Of a DNA stretch of 64,000 bases, positions 24,710-33,863 are shown in pieces. Each line of letters begins with the position of its first letter. The stretch's first letter is position 1. Position numbers and translations under genes: made by a program. A model generated the notes under the pieces. It did not search any database. It saw only the letters and a program-made list of their open reading frames with translations, and was not told the DNA's origin. This stretch comes from SHLQ01 sp964610745. GTDB taxonomy: Bacteria; Actinomycetota; Acidimicrobiia; Acidimicrobiales; SHLQ01. The DNA is taken from assembly GCA_964610745.1 (NCBI GenBank), contig CAZSYL010000009.1, positions 25,881 through 89,880 of the forward strand, given 5' to 3'.

Positions 24710-26509
24710 ATGGTGAAATCCTCCAATGGCGACATTGGTGCAGATGTGCATGATCATCCCGCCAAGGGCTTTCACATTGCGCATTGGTGCCTGGTAGCAG
24801 CTCGCAGAGTAGCGGTGTTCGTGGCGGTCCTCGTCGTTGTATTGCTGCTACTGGATCAACGCTTTGATTGGCTTCGCCACGGTCCCGGCGGCGAGGCGTT
24901 CAACTTGAACGAACAGCCGGTCTTTATGGTCTTGTTCGCAATCGGTGCGCTCATTGCGTTGAGGTGGAAGCTACTCGGGGGAGTGCTCACGGCGTTCACC
25001 GCAACGGGCCTTATTGTTTTTGCCTTCCGCCAGCTCCAGGACTTCGACGCTTTGCTCGTGGTCGCGGGATTTAGCGTTCCAGCAGTCCTCTGGTTGATCG
25101 TTGGCCTGTTTGAACTTCGCGACGAGAAATTTCATCGGGCCCCAGATGAACCAAGCCGCCCGCTCTTGCGGCGCCGCGACATCGTCGGGGGACTCGGCCT
25201 GTTGGCGGTGGCGAGTGTCTCGGGCACGTTCCTCAGCCGATGGATCTTCGATCGCGTTTATGGGCCCACCCACCCCGACTCGGTCGTCGCTCCGGTCGCG
25301 GGTTCCGCCCTTCGTTGGATTTGGTCCGGAGGTATCACCGACTCGGCAGCCTCGATCACCTCTCGACTCGTCGACGAGCAACGGCGAGCGACCGTTGAGC
25401 TGTTGGTCGATACGTCTCCTACTCTCGCAAGCAGCATTCCGATCACCGTCGAGCCCGATGATCAGGGTGTGCTTCGAGCAGATCTCGAGGGCCTCGAATC
25501 CAACACTCGCTACCACTATGCGTTTGTCGTGGACGGGGTCGTCGACCAAGCTCGGGCGGGGAGGTTCACGACGAACCCCACCGGACCCGCATCGTTTAGC
25601 GTTGCCTTTGGCAGCTGCTCACGAACCGGATCGAACGGCGCTGTATGGGACGCAATCCGCACTCTCGATCCACATCTCATGGTCATTTCTGGAGACCTGC
25701 ACTACGCGGACATCGCTGTCGAGAATGCCAGCCGGTTCCAGTCCGTCTATGACTTCCAGCTAGATCAGCCTGCCCAGGCCGCACTCTTTCGGCAGATGCC
25801 CGTCGCCTACACGTGGGACGATCATGATTGGGGCGGGGTCGACACCTTCGTGGGAGGAAGTCGTGCCGCGATGGAGACCTACCGCCGCTACGTGCCTCAT
25901 TATCCGCTGGCGTCATCGACGTCGTCGATCTACCAGGCGTTCACCATTGGGCGCGTCCGATTTCTGATCACCGACGCTCGATCGAGTCGGGTGCCTACGG
26001 ATGCGGACCAGCCAACAACCATGCTCGGCGCAGAACAAAAAGCCTGGCTACTCGACGAGCTTCTGTCAGCGGATTCGTCGCACGCCCTGACCGTGTGGGT
26101 GAATCCGGTGCCTTGGATTAGCGCTGATGATGGAGGCGACGACTGGAACGGGTTCGCCGACGAGCGCGCGGAGATCGCGAACTTCATTGCCGAAAACGGG
26201 CTTGCTTCAAAGCTGTGCATGGTCAGCGGAGATGCCCACATGGTGGCACTCGATGACGGCACCAACAGCGACTATTCAGATGATGGCGGCGCGGGGTTTC
26301 TCGTGCTCCACGCGGCCGCGCTCGACCGTCCCGGTTCGGTGAAGGGCGGACCCTACAGCCACGGAGCCTTCCCAGGCGGAGGCCAATTTGGTCACCTGGA
26401 GGTGCTCGATGATGGCGATCGGCTCGAAGTGGTCTTGACTGGTCGCAACTGGCGCAATGAAGTTCTGGTTCGTTTCGACAAAGTTCTTTCGAGCGGTCTC
26501 GGCCGCTGA
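24710..26509 (+). CDS. Alkaline phosphatase D (PhoD)-like metallophosphoesterase with N-terminal membrane domain
   Basis: Phosphodiesterase/phosphomonoesterase fold. Residues of about 25-155 contain three or four membrane segments, then another single hydrophobic segment near 165-180 precedes a fibronectin-like N-domain. The catalytic domain begins at VAFGSCSRTGSNG; metal motifs are VISGDLHYAD, YTWDDHDWGG and MVSGDAHM. The canonical GDQIYAD is GDLHYAD here. The membrane module ahead of PhoD is unusual and would fix the enzyme outside the membrane. 599 aa. GAGG precedes the ATG. Confidence 0.85.
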   Translation: MVKSSNGDIGADVHDHPAKGFHIAHWCLVAARRVAVFVAVLVVVLLLLDQRFDWLRHGPGGEAFNLNEQPVFMVLFAIGALIALRWKLLGGVLTAFTATGLIVFAFRQLQDFDALLVVAGFSVPAVLWLIVGLFELRDEKFHRAPDEPSRPLLRRRDIVGGLGLLAVASVSGTFLSRWIFDRVYGPTHPDSVVAPVAGSALRWIWSGGITDSAASITSRLVDEQRRATVELLVDTSPTLASSIPITVEPDDQGVLRADLEGLESNTRYHYAFVVDGVVDQARAGRFTTNPTGPASFSVAFGSCSRTGSNGAVWDAIRTLDPHLMVISGDLHYADIAVENASRFQSVYDFQLDQPAQAALFRQMPVAYTWDDHDWGGVDTFVGGSRAAMETYRRYVPHYPLASSTSSIYQAFTIGRVRFLITDARSSRVPTDADQPTTMLGAEQKAWLLDELLSADSSHALTVWVNPVPWISADDGGDDWNGFADERAEIANFIAENGLASKLCMVSGDAHMVALDDGTNSDYSDDGGAGFLVLHAAALDRPGSVKGGPYSHGAFPGGGQFGHLEVLDDGDRLEVVLTGRNWRNEVLVRFDKVLSSGLGR

Positions 26510-26594
26510 TATGGGGCGGCTATCGTGGCGAACCTGTTCTCTCGTCAGACGACAAGTCCGTCTGCTTTTGTGATGACCTCGAAAGGCCTGTCCG

Positions 26595-27821
26595 CTGTCT
26601 GAACATGAAATACTCCTCGGTCTGGGAGCCATTGTTTTCTTTGGTGTCGCAGCTCAGGTCATCGCCAACAAACTGAAGCTACCCGCGGTTCTCGTACTAC
26701 TGCTCGCTGGTTTCTTGGCCGGGCCCGCCACCGGCCTACTCAACCCCGACGAGCTTTTTGGAGATCTATTGTTTCCAGGCGTCTCGCTCGCGGTCGGCCT
26801 CCTGCTCTTCGATGGCGGTCTCCAGCTCCGATTCCGAGAGATCAAAGGCTTCGATGGAGTCATTGCGCGCCTCGTGACCGTCGGCGTGCTCATCACCTGG
26901 CTCGTCGGCGCCTTTGTTATCAATGGCGTCACCGATCTCGACGGAAGGACATCGCTGCTCGCTGGCGCTGTGCTGATCGTCTCGGGACCAACCGTCGTCA
27001 TTCCGATCTTGAGAAGGATCATGCCGAAGCCTCCATCGGGTGAGATCCTCGAGTGGGAGGGTATTCTCATCGACCCAATCGGTGCCACGATCGGCGTCGT
27101 GATGCTCGGTGTCGTCATCGATGGAAAGACCGTCGGTGGGGCCGCGTCAACGATCGTCCTCATCTTGGGAAGCGGCGTCATCGTCGGCGCACTGGCTGCG
27201 ATATTGGCGATTGCGTTGCTGTCGAGAGCGCAGCTACCCGCACTTTTACGAGCTCCGACCGCACTAGCTATCGCAGTGGCAGCCTTTGTTGTCTCGAACC
27301 TCATCGCTCCTGAGTCGGGCCTGTTTGCAACGACGGTCTTCGGCCTTGGCCTCGCGAACCAAATGATGACGCCGGTCGACGACATTGCCGCCTTTGAGGA
27401 GGGCGTTGGTGTGCTGGCAGTGGGCAGCCTCTTCATTGTCCTGGGAGCACGAATGCCCCTTCAGGCCGTTATCGACAACCTCATCCCGGGCCTGGCGGTA
27501 CTCGCAGCCCTCGTGTTTGTTGCTCGCCCTCTCGGTGTCATTGCCTCAGCGGGGACGTCGAACATCTCAAAGGCGGACTCACTGTTTCTGATGGCGCTCG
27601 CTCCCCGTGGCATCGTCGCGGCCGCATCGGCGTCGGTTTTTGCCCTCGAGCTCGAAGATGAAGGTCTGCCGGGCGGCGAGACCATCATCTCGCTCACCTT
27701 TATCGTGATCATCGGCGCGGGGGTCTTCTACGGCCTAGGCGCCGGCCCGATCGGGCGGCGGTTGGGTGTGGTCGACAAGGTGTCCGGCTCTGGCTCCGGG
27801 GCAAGTGTCGAAACGGGTTGA
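26595..27821 (+). CDS. CPA1-type cation/proton antiporter, probable CTG start
   Basis: Monovalent cation:proton antiporter with about 12 membrane segments. The conserved N-terminal sequence (SEHEILLGLGAIVFFGVAA) is encoded from 26595, yet the only in-frame initiator candidate upstream of it is CTG; two TGA stops lie at 26571-26576. AAAGG lies eight bases before this CTG. Starting at the TTG at 26715 would delete the whole first helix. 408 aa with CTG start, normal for the family. Na+/K+ specificity is unclear. Confidence 0.82.
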   Translation: MSEHEILLGLGAIVFFGVAAQVIANKLKLPAVLVLLLAGFLAGPATGLLNPDELFGDLLFPGVSLAVGLLLFDGGLQLRFREIKGFDGVIARLVTVGVLITWLVGAFVINGVTDLDGRTSLLAGAVLIVSGPTVVIPILRRIMPKPPSGEILEWEGILIDPIGATIGVVMLGVVIDGKTVGGAASTIVLILGSGVIVGALAAILAIALLSRAQLPALLRAPTALAIAVAAFVVSNLIAPESGLFATTVFGLGLANQMMTPVDDIAAFEEGVGVLAVGSLFIVLGARMPLQAVIDNLIPGLAVLAALVFVARPLGVIASAGTSNISKADSLFLMALAPRGIVAAASASVFALELEDEGLPGGETIISLTFIVIIGAGVFYGLGAGPIGRRLGVVDKVSGSGSGASVETG

Positions 27822-27836
27822 TCTGTCCGTGACCGG

Positions 27837-28583
27837 TTAGCGGTACTCCGGGTTCGGGAAATCCATCGAGCAACCGGCTTCCCACTCCGAGCGCTGGTTG
27901 CCGTGCGCTGGGAATCCACCAGCATCCTTGATCATCCGGGCGGTGTGCATCATGTTCCACGACATGAAGGTCGTGTTCCGGTTGGTGAAGTCGTTCTCTG
28001 GTCCACCGGAACCTTCGTCGAGATATGACGGGCCCGGGCCGACCTCGCCCAACCACGCCGAGTCGGCTTGTGGGGGGATCATGAAGCCGAGGTGCTGGAG
28101 CGACCACAGAATGTTCATTGCGGCATGTTTGGCACCGTCCTCGTTGCCGGTGATCAAACAGCCCGCGACCTGACCGTAATACGCGACCTGGCCGTGTTCG
28201 TTCAGCACAGCGGAGTTGCCGTATAGGCGCTCGATGACCTGGGTCGAGATCGACGACTTTTCGCCGATCCAGATCGACGCCCCGATGACCAAGATCTCTG
28301 CAGCACGGATTTTCGCGAAGAGTTCGGGCCACCCATCGACCTTCCAACCGTGATCGGTCATGTCGGGGTAGACCCCTGTTGCCAGTTGTTGGTCGACCGG
28401 ACGGATGATCTCGGTCTTGACACCGTTGGCTTCCATGATCGCGGCGGACAGCTTGATGAGTCCTTCGGTGTGAGACCGCTCGGGTGTTGGCTTCAGGGTG
28501 CAGTTGAGAAAGAGGGCGCTCAGGTCGGAGTAATCGACGGTGCTCGCATCACAAAGTTGCCTCTGTTGTTCGTTCAATTCCAT
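27837..28583 (-). CDS. Flavodoxin-family / NADPH-dependent FMN reductase-like protein
   Basis: FMN-binding flavodoxin-fold protein. The phosphate-binding segment LNCTLKPTPERSHTEGL lies near residue 30 and LVIGASIWIGEKSS near 90. The C-terminal third (YLDEGSGGPENDFTNRNTTF) is a conserved extension of this subgroup. The ATG at 28583 has AAGGA ten bases upstream; an earlier ATG at 28607 has none. 248 aa. The gene is convergent with the antiporter. Confidence 0.78.
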   Translation of the reverse strand: MELNEQQRQLCDASTVDYSDLSALFLNCTLKPTPERSHTEGLIKLSAAIMEANGVKTEIIRPVDQQLATGVYPDMTDHGWKVDGWPELFAKIRAAEILVIGASIWIGEKSSISTQVIERLYGNSAVLNEHGQVAYYGQVAGCLITGNEDGAKHAAMNILWSLQHLGFMIPPQADSAWLGEVGPGPSYLDEGSGGPENDFTNRNTTFMSWNMMHTARMIKDAGGFPAHGNQRSEWEAGCSMDFPNPEYR

Positions 28584-28676
28584 TGCAATGTGTTCCTTGG
28601 TCTGCATCTAACGTTTGGTCCGCTGAGCGACTGTAAATGCTACGCCACCGCGCGAGCGATATCGACGTTTGCTGCG

Positions 28677-29945
28677 TTACTTAAGAGGACGTCTATTCAG
28701 TCGCCAACGTATTGGGCTCTCCACCATGTCGGCGTATTCGGCCAACTCTGGTCGTCCGTTCTTTTCAAACCAGCGTGAATATGCCGATGCGCCGGGTCCG
28801 GCCGTGAGGCCGTGGAGGACGACGGAGCAGAAGATGGTGAAGGTAACGATCGGGAAGAGCTGGCCTCCATCGGCTTCGTTCTCGGAGAGAACCAGAAGTC
28901 CAAAGAGAAGCGAGGCAAGGCCTCGCGGGCCGAACCAGCCAAAGAACGCAACGGTCCAACTTCGAACACCAGTACCGAGCAACGAGATGGCAACCGGGAC
29001 CATCCTTCCGACGGTGAGGATCAAAATGACGAAGATCGCGATCGGCACGGTGACCTCGCTAATCGCAGGGAGGACCAGTGTGGCTCCAAAGACCACGAAG
29101 GTCACCTCCGCTCCGATCTGACCGATGTTTTCGGCGAGTTCTACGTGGTCGGCTGCGCTTCTGCCGATGAATGCTCGCACTGCGACGCCACAGACGAACG
29201 CCGATATGAAACCATTCCCGCCCAAGGCGGCCGCAGCACTGAACGCCATGATCGCCGCGGAGAAAGCGACGAGGCGAGCTCCGCCCTCGTCTGTCCACTT
29301 CCGGGAGTGAACCCACGGATTGACCTGCCCCAGAAGGACGCCGAGTAGCGCTCCAACCCCAATACCAATCCCGATCTCGGCGGCTGCTTCGCCGACAATC
29401 GACATCTTGCCGTCCAGAACACCCTCGGTTGCCAGCGCGGCAAAGACTGCAACCACTGGAACCACCAGGCCGTCGTTCAGGCCCGATTCGACATTCAACG
29501 TCTGACGAACACGAACCGGGATGCGTTTGTCGGACACAACGGCCTGCCCAAGCGCCGCATCGGTCGGGGCAAGAATTGACGCGAGGAGCGCTGCCTCAGC
29601 CCAATTCAGGTCGCTGAAGAACAACAGCGCGAGGACGGTCCCAACAGCGATGGTCAATGGCAATCCAATGCCGAGAAGGCGGGCGGGAAGGCTAAAGGCA
29701 TGTCGGAGCGTCGCCGTGTCGATCCGTGCCGCATCGGAGAACAGAAGCAATCCCAAGGTGAACTCGGCAGTGAGTGCCACGCCCTCATCTTCAAGGCCAA
29801 TGTCGAGCACCCCGAGTGCATCAGGGCTGAGGAGCATGCCCAGGCCGACAAAGATCATCGGTCCGGTAATCGGCCAATGGGCGATCTTGACCCGCATCAC
29901 CGAGACCAGCGCCAGGATGAGAGCGAGAACAGCAAATTTATCCAC
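28677..29945 (-). CDS. CPA1/NhaP-type cation:proton antiporter
   Basis: Integral membrane antiporter with about 12 segments. Family motifs include ASILAPTDAALGQAVV (the conserved TDP/TDA ion site) and NVESGLNDGLVVPVV (ND motif), so both ion-binding elements are intact. 422 aa. It overlaps by 8 bp with the upstream channel-like gene, suggesting a coupled K+/Na+ and pH homeostasis unit. It is not closely similar to the antiporter at 26595. Confidence 0.9.
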   Translation of the reverse strand: MDKFAVLALILALVSVMRVKIAHWPITGPMIFVGLGMLLSPDALGVLDIGLEDEGVALTAEFTLGLLLFSDAARIDTATLRHAFSLPARLLGIGLPLTIAVGTVLALLFFSDLNWAEAALLASILAPTDAALGQAVVSDKRIPVRVRQTLNVESGLNDGLVVPVVAVFAALATEGVLDGKMSIVGEAAAEIGIGIGVGALLGVLLGQVNPWVHSRKWTDEGGARLVAFSAAIMAFSAAAALGGNGFISAFVCGVAVRAFIGRSAADHVELAENIGQIGAEVTFVVFGATLVLPAISEVTVPIAIFVILILTVGRMVPVAISLLGTGVRSWTVAFFGWFGPRGLASLLFGLLVLSENEADGGQLFPIVTFTIFCSVVLHGLTAGPGASAYSRWFEKNGRPELAEYADMVESPIRWRLNRRPLK

Positions 29946-30990
29946 GAGATGCCTCGATTGTTTCGTTTGACTCCCAATACCCGGGAAGGTCTTCGATCAG
30001 GTGTTCCAAACCAACGATCGCTCGATCGTATTGGTTGCGCCAGCCGGCAAACGTTTCCCATGCGGTGGTAGGAACAGGTCGGGTCGTGACACCGGCGTCG
30101 ATGAGTTGGTCAACGACATCGTCGAACTGGGTCTCGCTCACCGACAGGTGTTCATAATCGGTTCCCGTTCCCTCGGGTTCGATTCGGTAGAAGTCGGCAA
30201 TGCTCCGCAGCGCCCGAGCCCCCGACCTGATCAGCAGGTCTGCCTCGCCCGAGGCCCCGTGCATGTGTAGCGCCTTGACGACCGCTGCAGTATCGAGCGC
30301 CGTCTCGGCGGAACGTAGCCACGAGCGGTCTGGACTCGCGGACCGGAAATAGACGAGCGCTGGAAAGCTGGTGTGGGTTTCGTCGAGTTCAACGAACCAG
30401 TCCTCCCATTCGCCCCAGCTCGCATCGATGTGGTCGAGTCGGTCGATCGACTTGAGTCGGGTGAGAAACGTGACCGGGTCTGGCGGGGCTCCCGCTCTTG
30501 TCGTGAGCTTGCCAACCGAGATTTCGCGCCGAGAGAACGTGCCGTAGAGCGCCGGTAGGAAGCTGATCATCAGCGCAACAATACCGAGACCCAAAAGCGC
30601 CTCGGCCACCGCGAGTGCTCTGGCGGTCGAATTCGGTGCTGGCAGGAACCCAAGGGTCGTGAGCGAAGAGCCGGAAAATTCCAAACTTGCCTGCCAAGAG
30701 CCGACGTCGATCGACCAGTACATGCAAGCAAAAGCGACCAGAAGACCCGCGGACCAGATCAGCGGCAGGCCGATCAGGATCGCTGGTGCAAAGGCACCGA
30801 GGATCCGATGACGCTGCCGTGCTGGGAGTCGGTTCCCAATGGTATGGGCTATCCAGCGGCCCATGTTGAACAGCGATACCGTCAGCCACACGCGTTCGGG
30901 CCGAGGAATGACAACGCTGCGCACGATCGACGTGAGAATCCACCCCGTGCCGAGAACGCCAAGGAGAAAGACGATGACGCGCACAATCAC
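29938..30990 (-). CDS. Two-TM channel-like membrane protein with degenerate pore loop
   Basis: N-terminal half has hydrophobic helices at about 1-25, 65-95 and 130-155. Between the last two is a pore-loop-like segment GSSLTTLGF followed by a helix of the type seen in K+ channels. The usual filter TVGYGD reads TLGFLP, so canonical potassium selectivity is not expected. Residues of about 175-350 form a soluble helical domain I do not recognise. It overlaps the antiporter gene by 8 bp. Likely an ion-transport or sensing partner; the channel assignment is inference. Confidence 0.6.
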   Translation of the reverse strand: MIVRVIVFLLGVLGTGWILTSIVRSVVIPRPERVWLTVSLFNMGRWIAHTIGNRLPARQRHRILGAFAPAILIGLPLIWSAGLLVAFACMYWSIDVGSWQASLEFSGSSLTTLGFLPAPNSTARALAVAEALLGLGIVALMISFLPALYGTFSRREISVGKLTTRAGAPPDPVTFLTRLKSIDRLDHIDASWGEWEDWFVELDETHTSFPALVYFRSASPDRSWLRSAETALDTAAVVKALHMHGASGEADLLIRSGARALRSIADFYRIEPEGTGTDYEHLSVSETQFDDVVDQLIDAGVTTRPVPTTAWETFAGWRNQYDRAIVGLEHLIEDLPGYWESNETIEASRG

Positions 30991-31160
30991 AATGTTTCCC
31001 CTTCTAAGCCCAGTCGATCGCTAATGTACCAGCGCACCCACGGCACAGGGTCAACCGCGCCGATGCTTGCTACGATGCTCCGGGCGACTGCTGCGACTTC
31101 AGCACAAGCGCGGCACAGGACCGTCATTCAACAGCTTCTCTCCAGTCAGGATGCAATCTT

Positions 31161-31871
31161 ATGACCAATCCATATCCAACGTTCGGCACCGACTCAATTG
31201 GATGGCTCACGGCCGAACAGATGCTGGAGGTCGATCGAATCATGATCGAAGATCTCGACATCGAACTCATACAAATGATGGAAAACGCTGGCCGCAACCT
31301 GGCGCAATTGATTCTCGACCGTCACAACCCGAGCTCGGTCACGGTGCTCGCTGGGTCGGGTGGCAACGGCGGCGGAGGTTTGGTCGCCGCCAGGCACCTG
31401 ACCAACCGAGGTGTCGACGTGAGCGTCACGCTCGGGCAACCAGCCGATTCGCTTACGCCGATTCCCAAGCACCAACTCGACATCCTCAACCACATGGCGG
31501 TTCCGATCGAAGACGAGCCGAGAACGAGCGATGTCGTGATCGACGCGCTGATCGGCTACAGCCTTCGTGGGGAGCCTCGCGGGCGGATCGGTGAATTGGT
31601 CGAGGCATCAGCCGATATCGACGCCCCGATCGTTTCGCTCGACAACCCATCGGGGCTAAACGTGACCGACGGCAGTGTGCCCGGTGCCGTCGTCACTGCC
31701 GAGTCAACAATGACTCTCGCACTCCCCAAGATCGGGCTCCGGGGCTCGGCGCACGTCGGCGCACTGTTCTTGGCAGATATCTCGGTTCCGCCATCGGTGT
31801 ATGATTCGGTCGGGGTCACGCCAGCTCCAGACTTTACGACGAGCACACTCATCGAAGTTCGAGACGCGTAG
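31161..31871 (+). CDS. nnrE: NAD(P)H-hydrate epimerase (YjeF N-terminal domain)
   Basis: Epimerises damaged NAD(P)HX for repair. Family features: WLTAEQMLEVDRIMIEDL at the N-terminus, MMENAGRNLAQL, the nucleotide loop GSGGNGGGGLVAARHL, and VIDALIGYSLRGEPRG. It is a stand-alone epimerase; the dehydratase half found fused in many bacteria is absent and is not next to it. 236 aa. Confidence 0.9.
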   Translation: MTNPYPTFGTDSIGWLTAEQMLEVDRIMIEDLDIELIQMMENAGRNLAQLILDRHNPSSVTVLAGSGGNGGGGLVAARHLTNRGVDVSVTLGQPADSLTPIPKHQLDILNHMAVPIEDEPRTSDVVIDALIGYSLRGEPRGRIGELVEASADIDAPIVSLDNPSGLNVTDGSVPGAVVTAESTMTLALPKIGLRGSAHVGALFLADISVPPSVYDSVGVTPAPDFTTSTLIEVRDA

Positions 31872-31891
31872 CAGCGGGAAGGCGGGTTGGT

Positions 31892-32719
31892 ATGGCAGAG
31901 CAGCAGCTCCCTAAATCACTGACACACGACATCGTCCTCAGCCCCTTTGGAGCGACGGTGACCGAGATGGTCGAAGCGGCGAAATGTGCCGAGGACAGCG
32001 GCTATGGCGGTGTTTGGACGTACGACCATTTGACGGGGACCATGCTCGACCGTGGTCCCTCCCAAGACGCATTCGTGGTGCTTGGAGCGGTGGCCGCGGT
32101 GACGAACCGCGTTCGCATTGGGCCATTGGTCGCCAACATGATGAACCGTCATCCGGCGAGGCTTGCAGTCGCGATGTCATCGCTCCAGTCCCTGAGTGGA
32201 GGACGGGCCGTTCTTGGTCTTGGCGCTGGTTCTGCACCCGGGTCTCGCTTTGCTGGTGAACAGAACACGGTCGGCACCGAACTCCTCGACGCTGCCGGGC
32301 GCAAGCGTCGGCTGACCGAAACGATTCAACTCGTGAAAGCCGCGTGGCGCGGTGAGACCGACTTCCATGGCGAATTTTTCGAGATGAATGAGCCGGGCCT
32401 AGGTCTCGACGAGCAAGCGCATCCTCCGATCATCATTGGAGCCAACGGCGCACCGACCCTAGAGATTGCGCTCGCCCACGCCGATGGCGTGAACATCGCC
32501 AACCTGTCGAAGCTGGCTGAACTGCTCGAACTCGTCGATGGTCATGACCTCGATCGTTCCTTCGAGACGTCGGTACACAAACCGGTCGAAGTGGACGAGC
32601 CAAACGGTGGGGTGTTGCCGCCGTTCCCCGCCGGTTCTCTCCACCGGAGAGTGCTCGCTTTCAACGCCCCGTTTGACCTCACCGCTATCGCCAGCATCGG
32701 CGAAGTGTTGAATCTTTAA
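31892..32719 (+). CDS. LLM-class F420-dependent oxidoreductase
   Basis: TIM-barrel luciferase-like enzyme. Visible features: VWTYDHLTGTML, NRVRIGPLVANMMNRHPARLAVAM, LQSLSGGRAVLGLGAGS and PPIIIGANGAPTLEIAL. 275 aa. Only 20 bp separate it from the nnrE gene, so both are probably cotranscribed. Substrate unknown; it shares only family-level similarity with the LLM gene at 6107. Confidence 0.85.
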   Translation: MAEQQLPKSLTHDIVLSPFGATVTEMVEAAKCAEDSGYGGVWTYDHLTGTMLDRGPSQDAFVVLGAVAAVTNRVRIGPLVANMMNRHPARLAVAMSSLQSLSGGRAVLGLGAGSAPGSRFAGEQNTVGTELLDAAGRKRRLTETIQLVKAAWRGETDFHGEFFEMNEPGLGLDEQAHPPIIIGANGAPTLEIALAHADGVNIANLSKLAELLELVDGHDLDRSFETSVHKPVEVDEPNGGVLPPFPAGSLHRRVLAFNAPFDLTAIASIGEVLNL

Positions 32720-32795
32720 CAAATTTCAGCGAGCGGTTGAGCGGGCGAAGTAGTGTGCGACGCGACGACCGAGAATGTACGACTGGAGATTGGTT

Positions 32796-33791
32796 ATGAG
32801 CGACTATCAGCTATTCGCCCCATCCACCCAGAACCTCCCAGTACCGGAGGTTTCACGAGTGGTTCTTGCCCATCAGTGGGAAGAACTCGCGCGTCCGGGC
32901 ACCTGGTGGACAGGAGAACAACGGATCGATATCGCAAGCGTTGGTCGTGCAGCTCGTCGGAACCTTCCCGAACCGGACGCGAACTCGATCAACCATGTGG
33001 TCAAAGAGGCAGCCAAGCTTGTTGCCATCGATGCGGGGAGCATCACCGAGGCAATGGTGGAGGGCTTTGTTGCCGACGGCCTGAGTCCGCTCCACTACGT
33101 GGAACTCGTCGGCATTATTGCCCGAACGGTAGCTATCGATACCGCAACGGTGGGACTCGGCAACGGTTTGGAGCCCTATCTGCCCGCTGAGCCAGGGATG
33201 CCCGCAGACGCTGTCGTGCAGGGAGCCAAGAAACGATCGGCGTGGGTGCCGATGCTCGGCGCGGCGGGTGCGACCTCGGCGTTGTCGGCAGTCGCTGCGG
33301 AAGATCGAGCGCAGGAGCAACTTCACGGCGCGTTGTATTTGAGCTACCAGGAAATGGGTAACTGGAGCATCGACAAGGGGTTGAGTCGCTCACAAATGGA
33401 GCTGATGGCTGCGAGAACGTCGTTACTCAACGACTGCTATTTTTGACTCTTCGCGCACTCAGGGATGCTCCGTGCGAGCGCCCACATGGCACAGGAAAAC
33501 ATCGACCTACGAGCGGTTGGCGACAGTTCGATCGACCCAAACATTCCCGCCGGGACACAGCTCTTGGCTTTCGTCGATGCATTGCTCGGAGACGACACCA
33601 ACGCTCTCGACCACGCCCGCGCCACGCTGACAGATGTCGCAGGCCCTGACGCAACGACACGTGCAGCGCTCGTCGTGGGCAACTTCGAGATGATGAACCG
33701 ATTGCTCGACGCGACCGGCGTGCCGGTCCCGATCAGCATGGGCGGAATCACCAGTGAACTCGGGCTTCCCCCGTTCACCGGCCGCCACTAA
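32796..33791 (+). CDS. AhpD-like/carboxymuconolactone-decarboxylase-fold protein with in-frame TGA, probable selenoprotein
   Basis: One reading frame runs from 32796 to 33791 interrupted only by TGA at 33444-33446. The sequence around it reads N-D-C-Y-F-[TGA]-L-F-A-H, which matches the alkylhydroperoxidase D active site C-x-x-C-x-x-x-H with TGA in place of the second Cys: C214, U217, H221. Family sequence continues without change of frame on both sides, which argues against a frameshift. If TGA is read as Sec, the protein is 331 aa. AhpD-like selenoproteins are a known class in bacteria. Expected role: thiol/selenol peroxidase or disulfide reductase. ATG chosen because GGAG lies eight bases upstream. 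The alternative is a nonsense mutation of a Cys codon (TGC or TGT to TGA). Confidence 0.75.
33452..33478 (+). promoter_or_regulatory. SECIS-like hairpin immediately after the in-frame TGA
   Basis: C54-G76 to C58-G72 (positions 334xx) form a five-pair stem CGCAC/GTGCG, extended below by C52-G78 across a G-A mismatch. Above it a 3-nt bulge (UCA, 33459-33461) is followed by G62-C71 and G63-C70 pairs and a six-base loop beginning with G. The loop starts 17 nt after the TGA. Known bacterial SECIS hairpins sit at this distance, carry G in the loop and a bulged U. This is pairing by eye only. Confidence 0.4.
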
Positions 33792-33863
33792 TCCCTAGTT
33801 GCCCAATTCCCTATTCAATCCAAATACCCCAGTCCACCCTCTAGAAGCAAACGGATAATTGAC

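Noticed and set aside
33440..33460. Frameshift in the T-run TTTTT as cause of the interruption
   Set aside because: Both parts are in the same frame, and the C-x-x-x-H spacing is right without any indel; a shift would destroy LFAH.
33465..33791. Separate 108-aa gene after the AhpD-like frame
   Set aside because: It is the same frame continuing after one TGA and supplies the conserved His and the rest of the domain; no ribosome site precedes its ATG.
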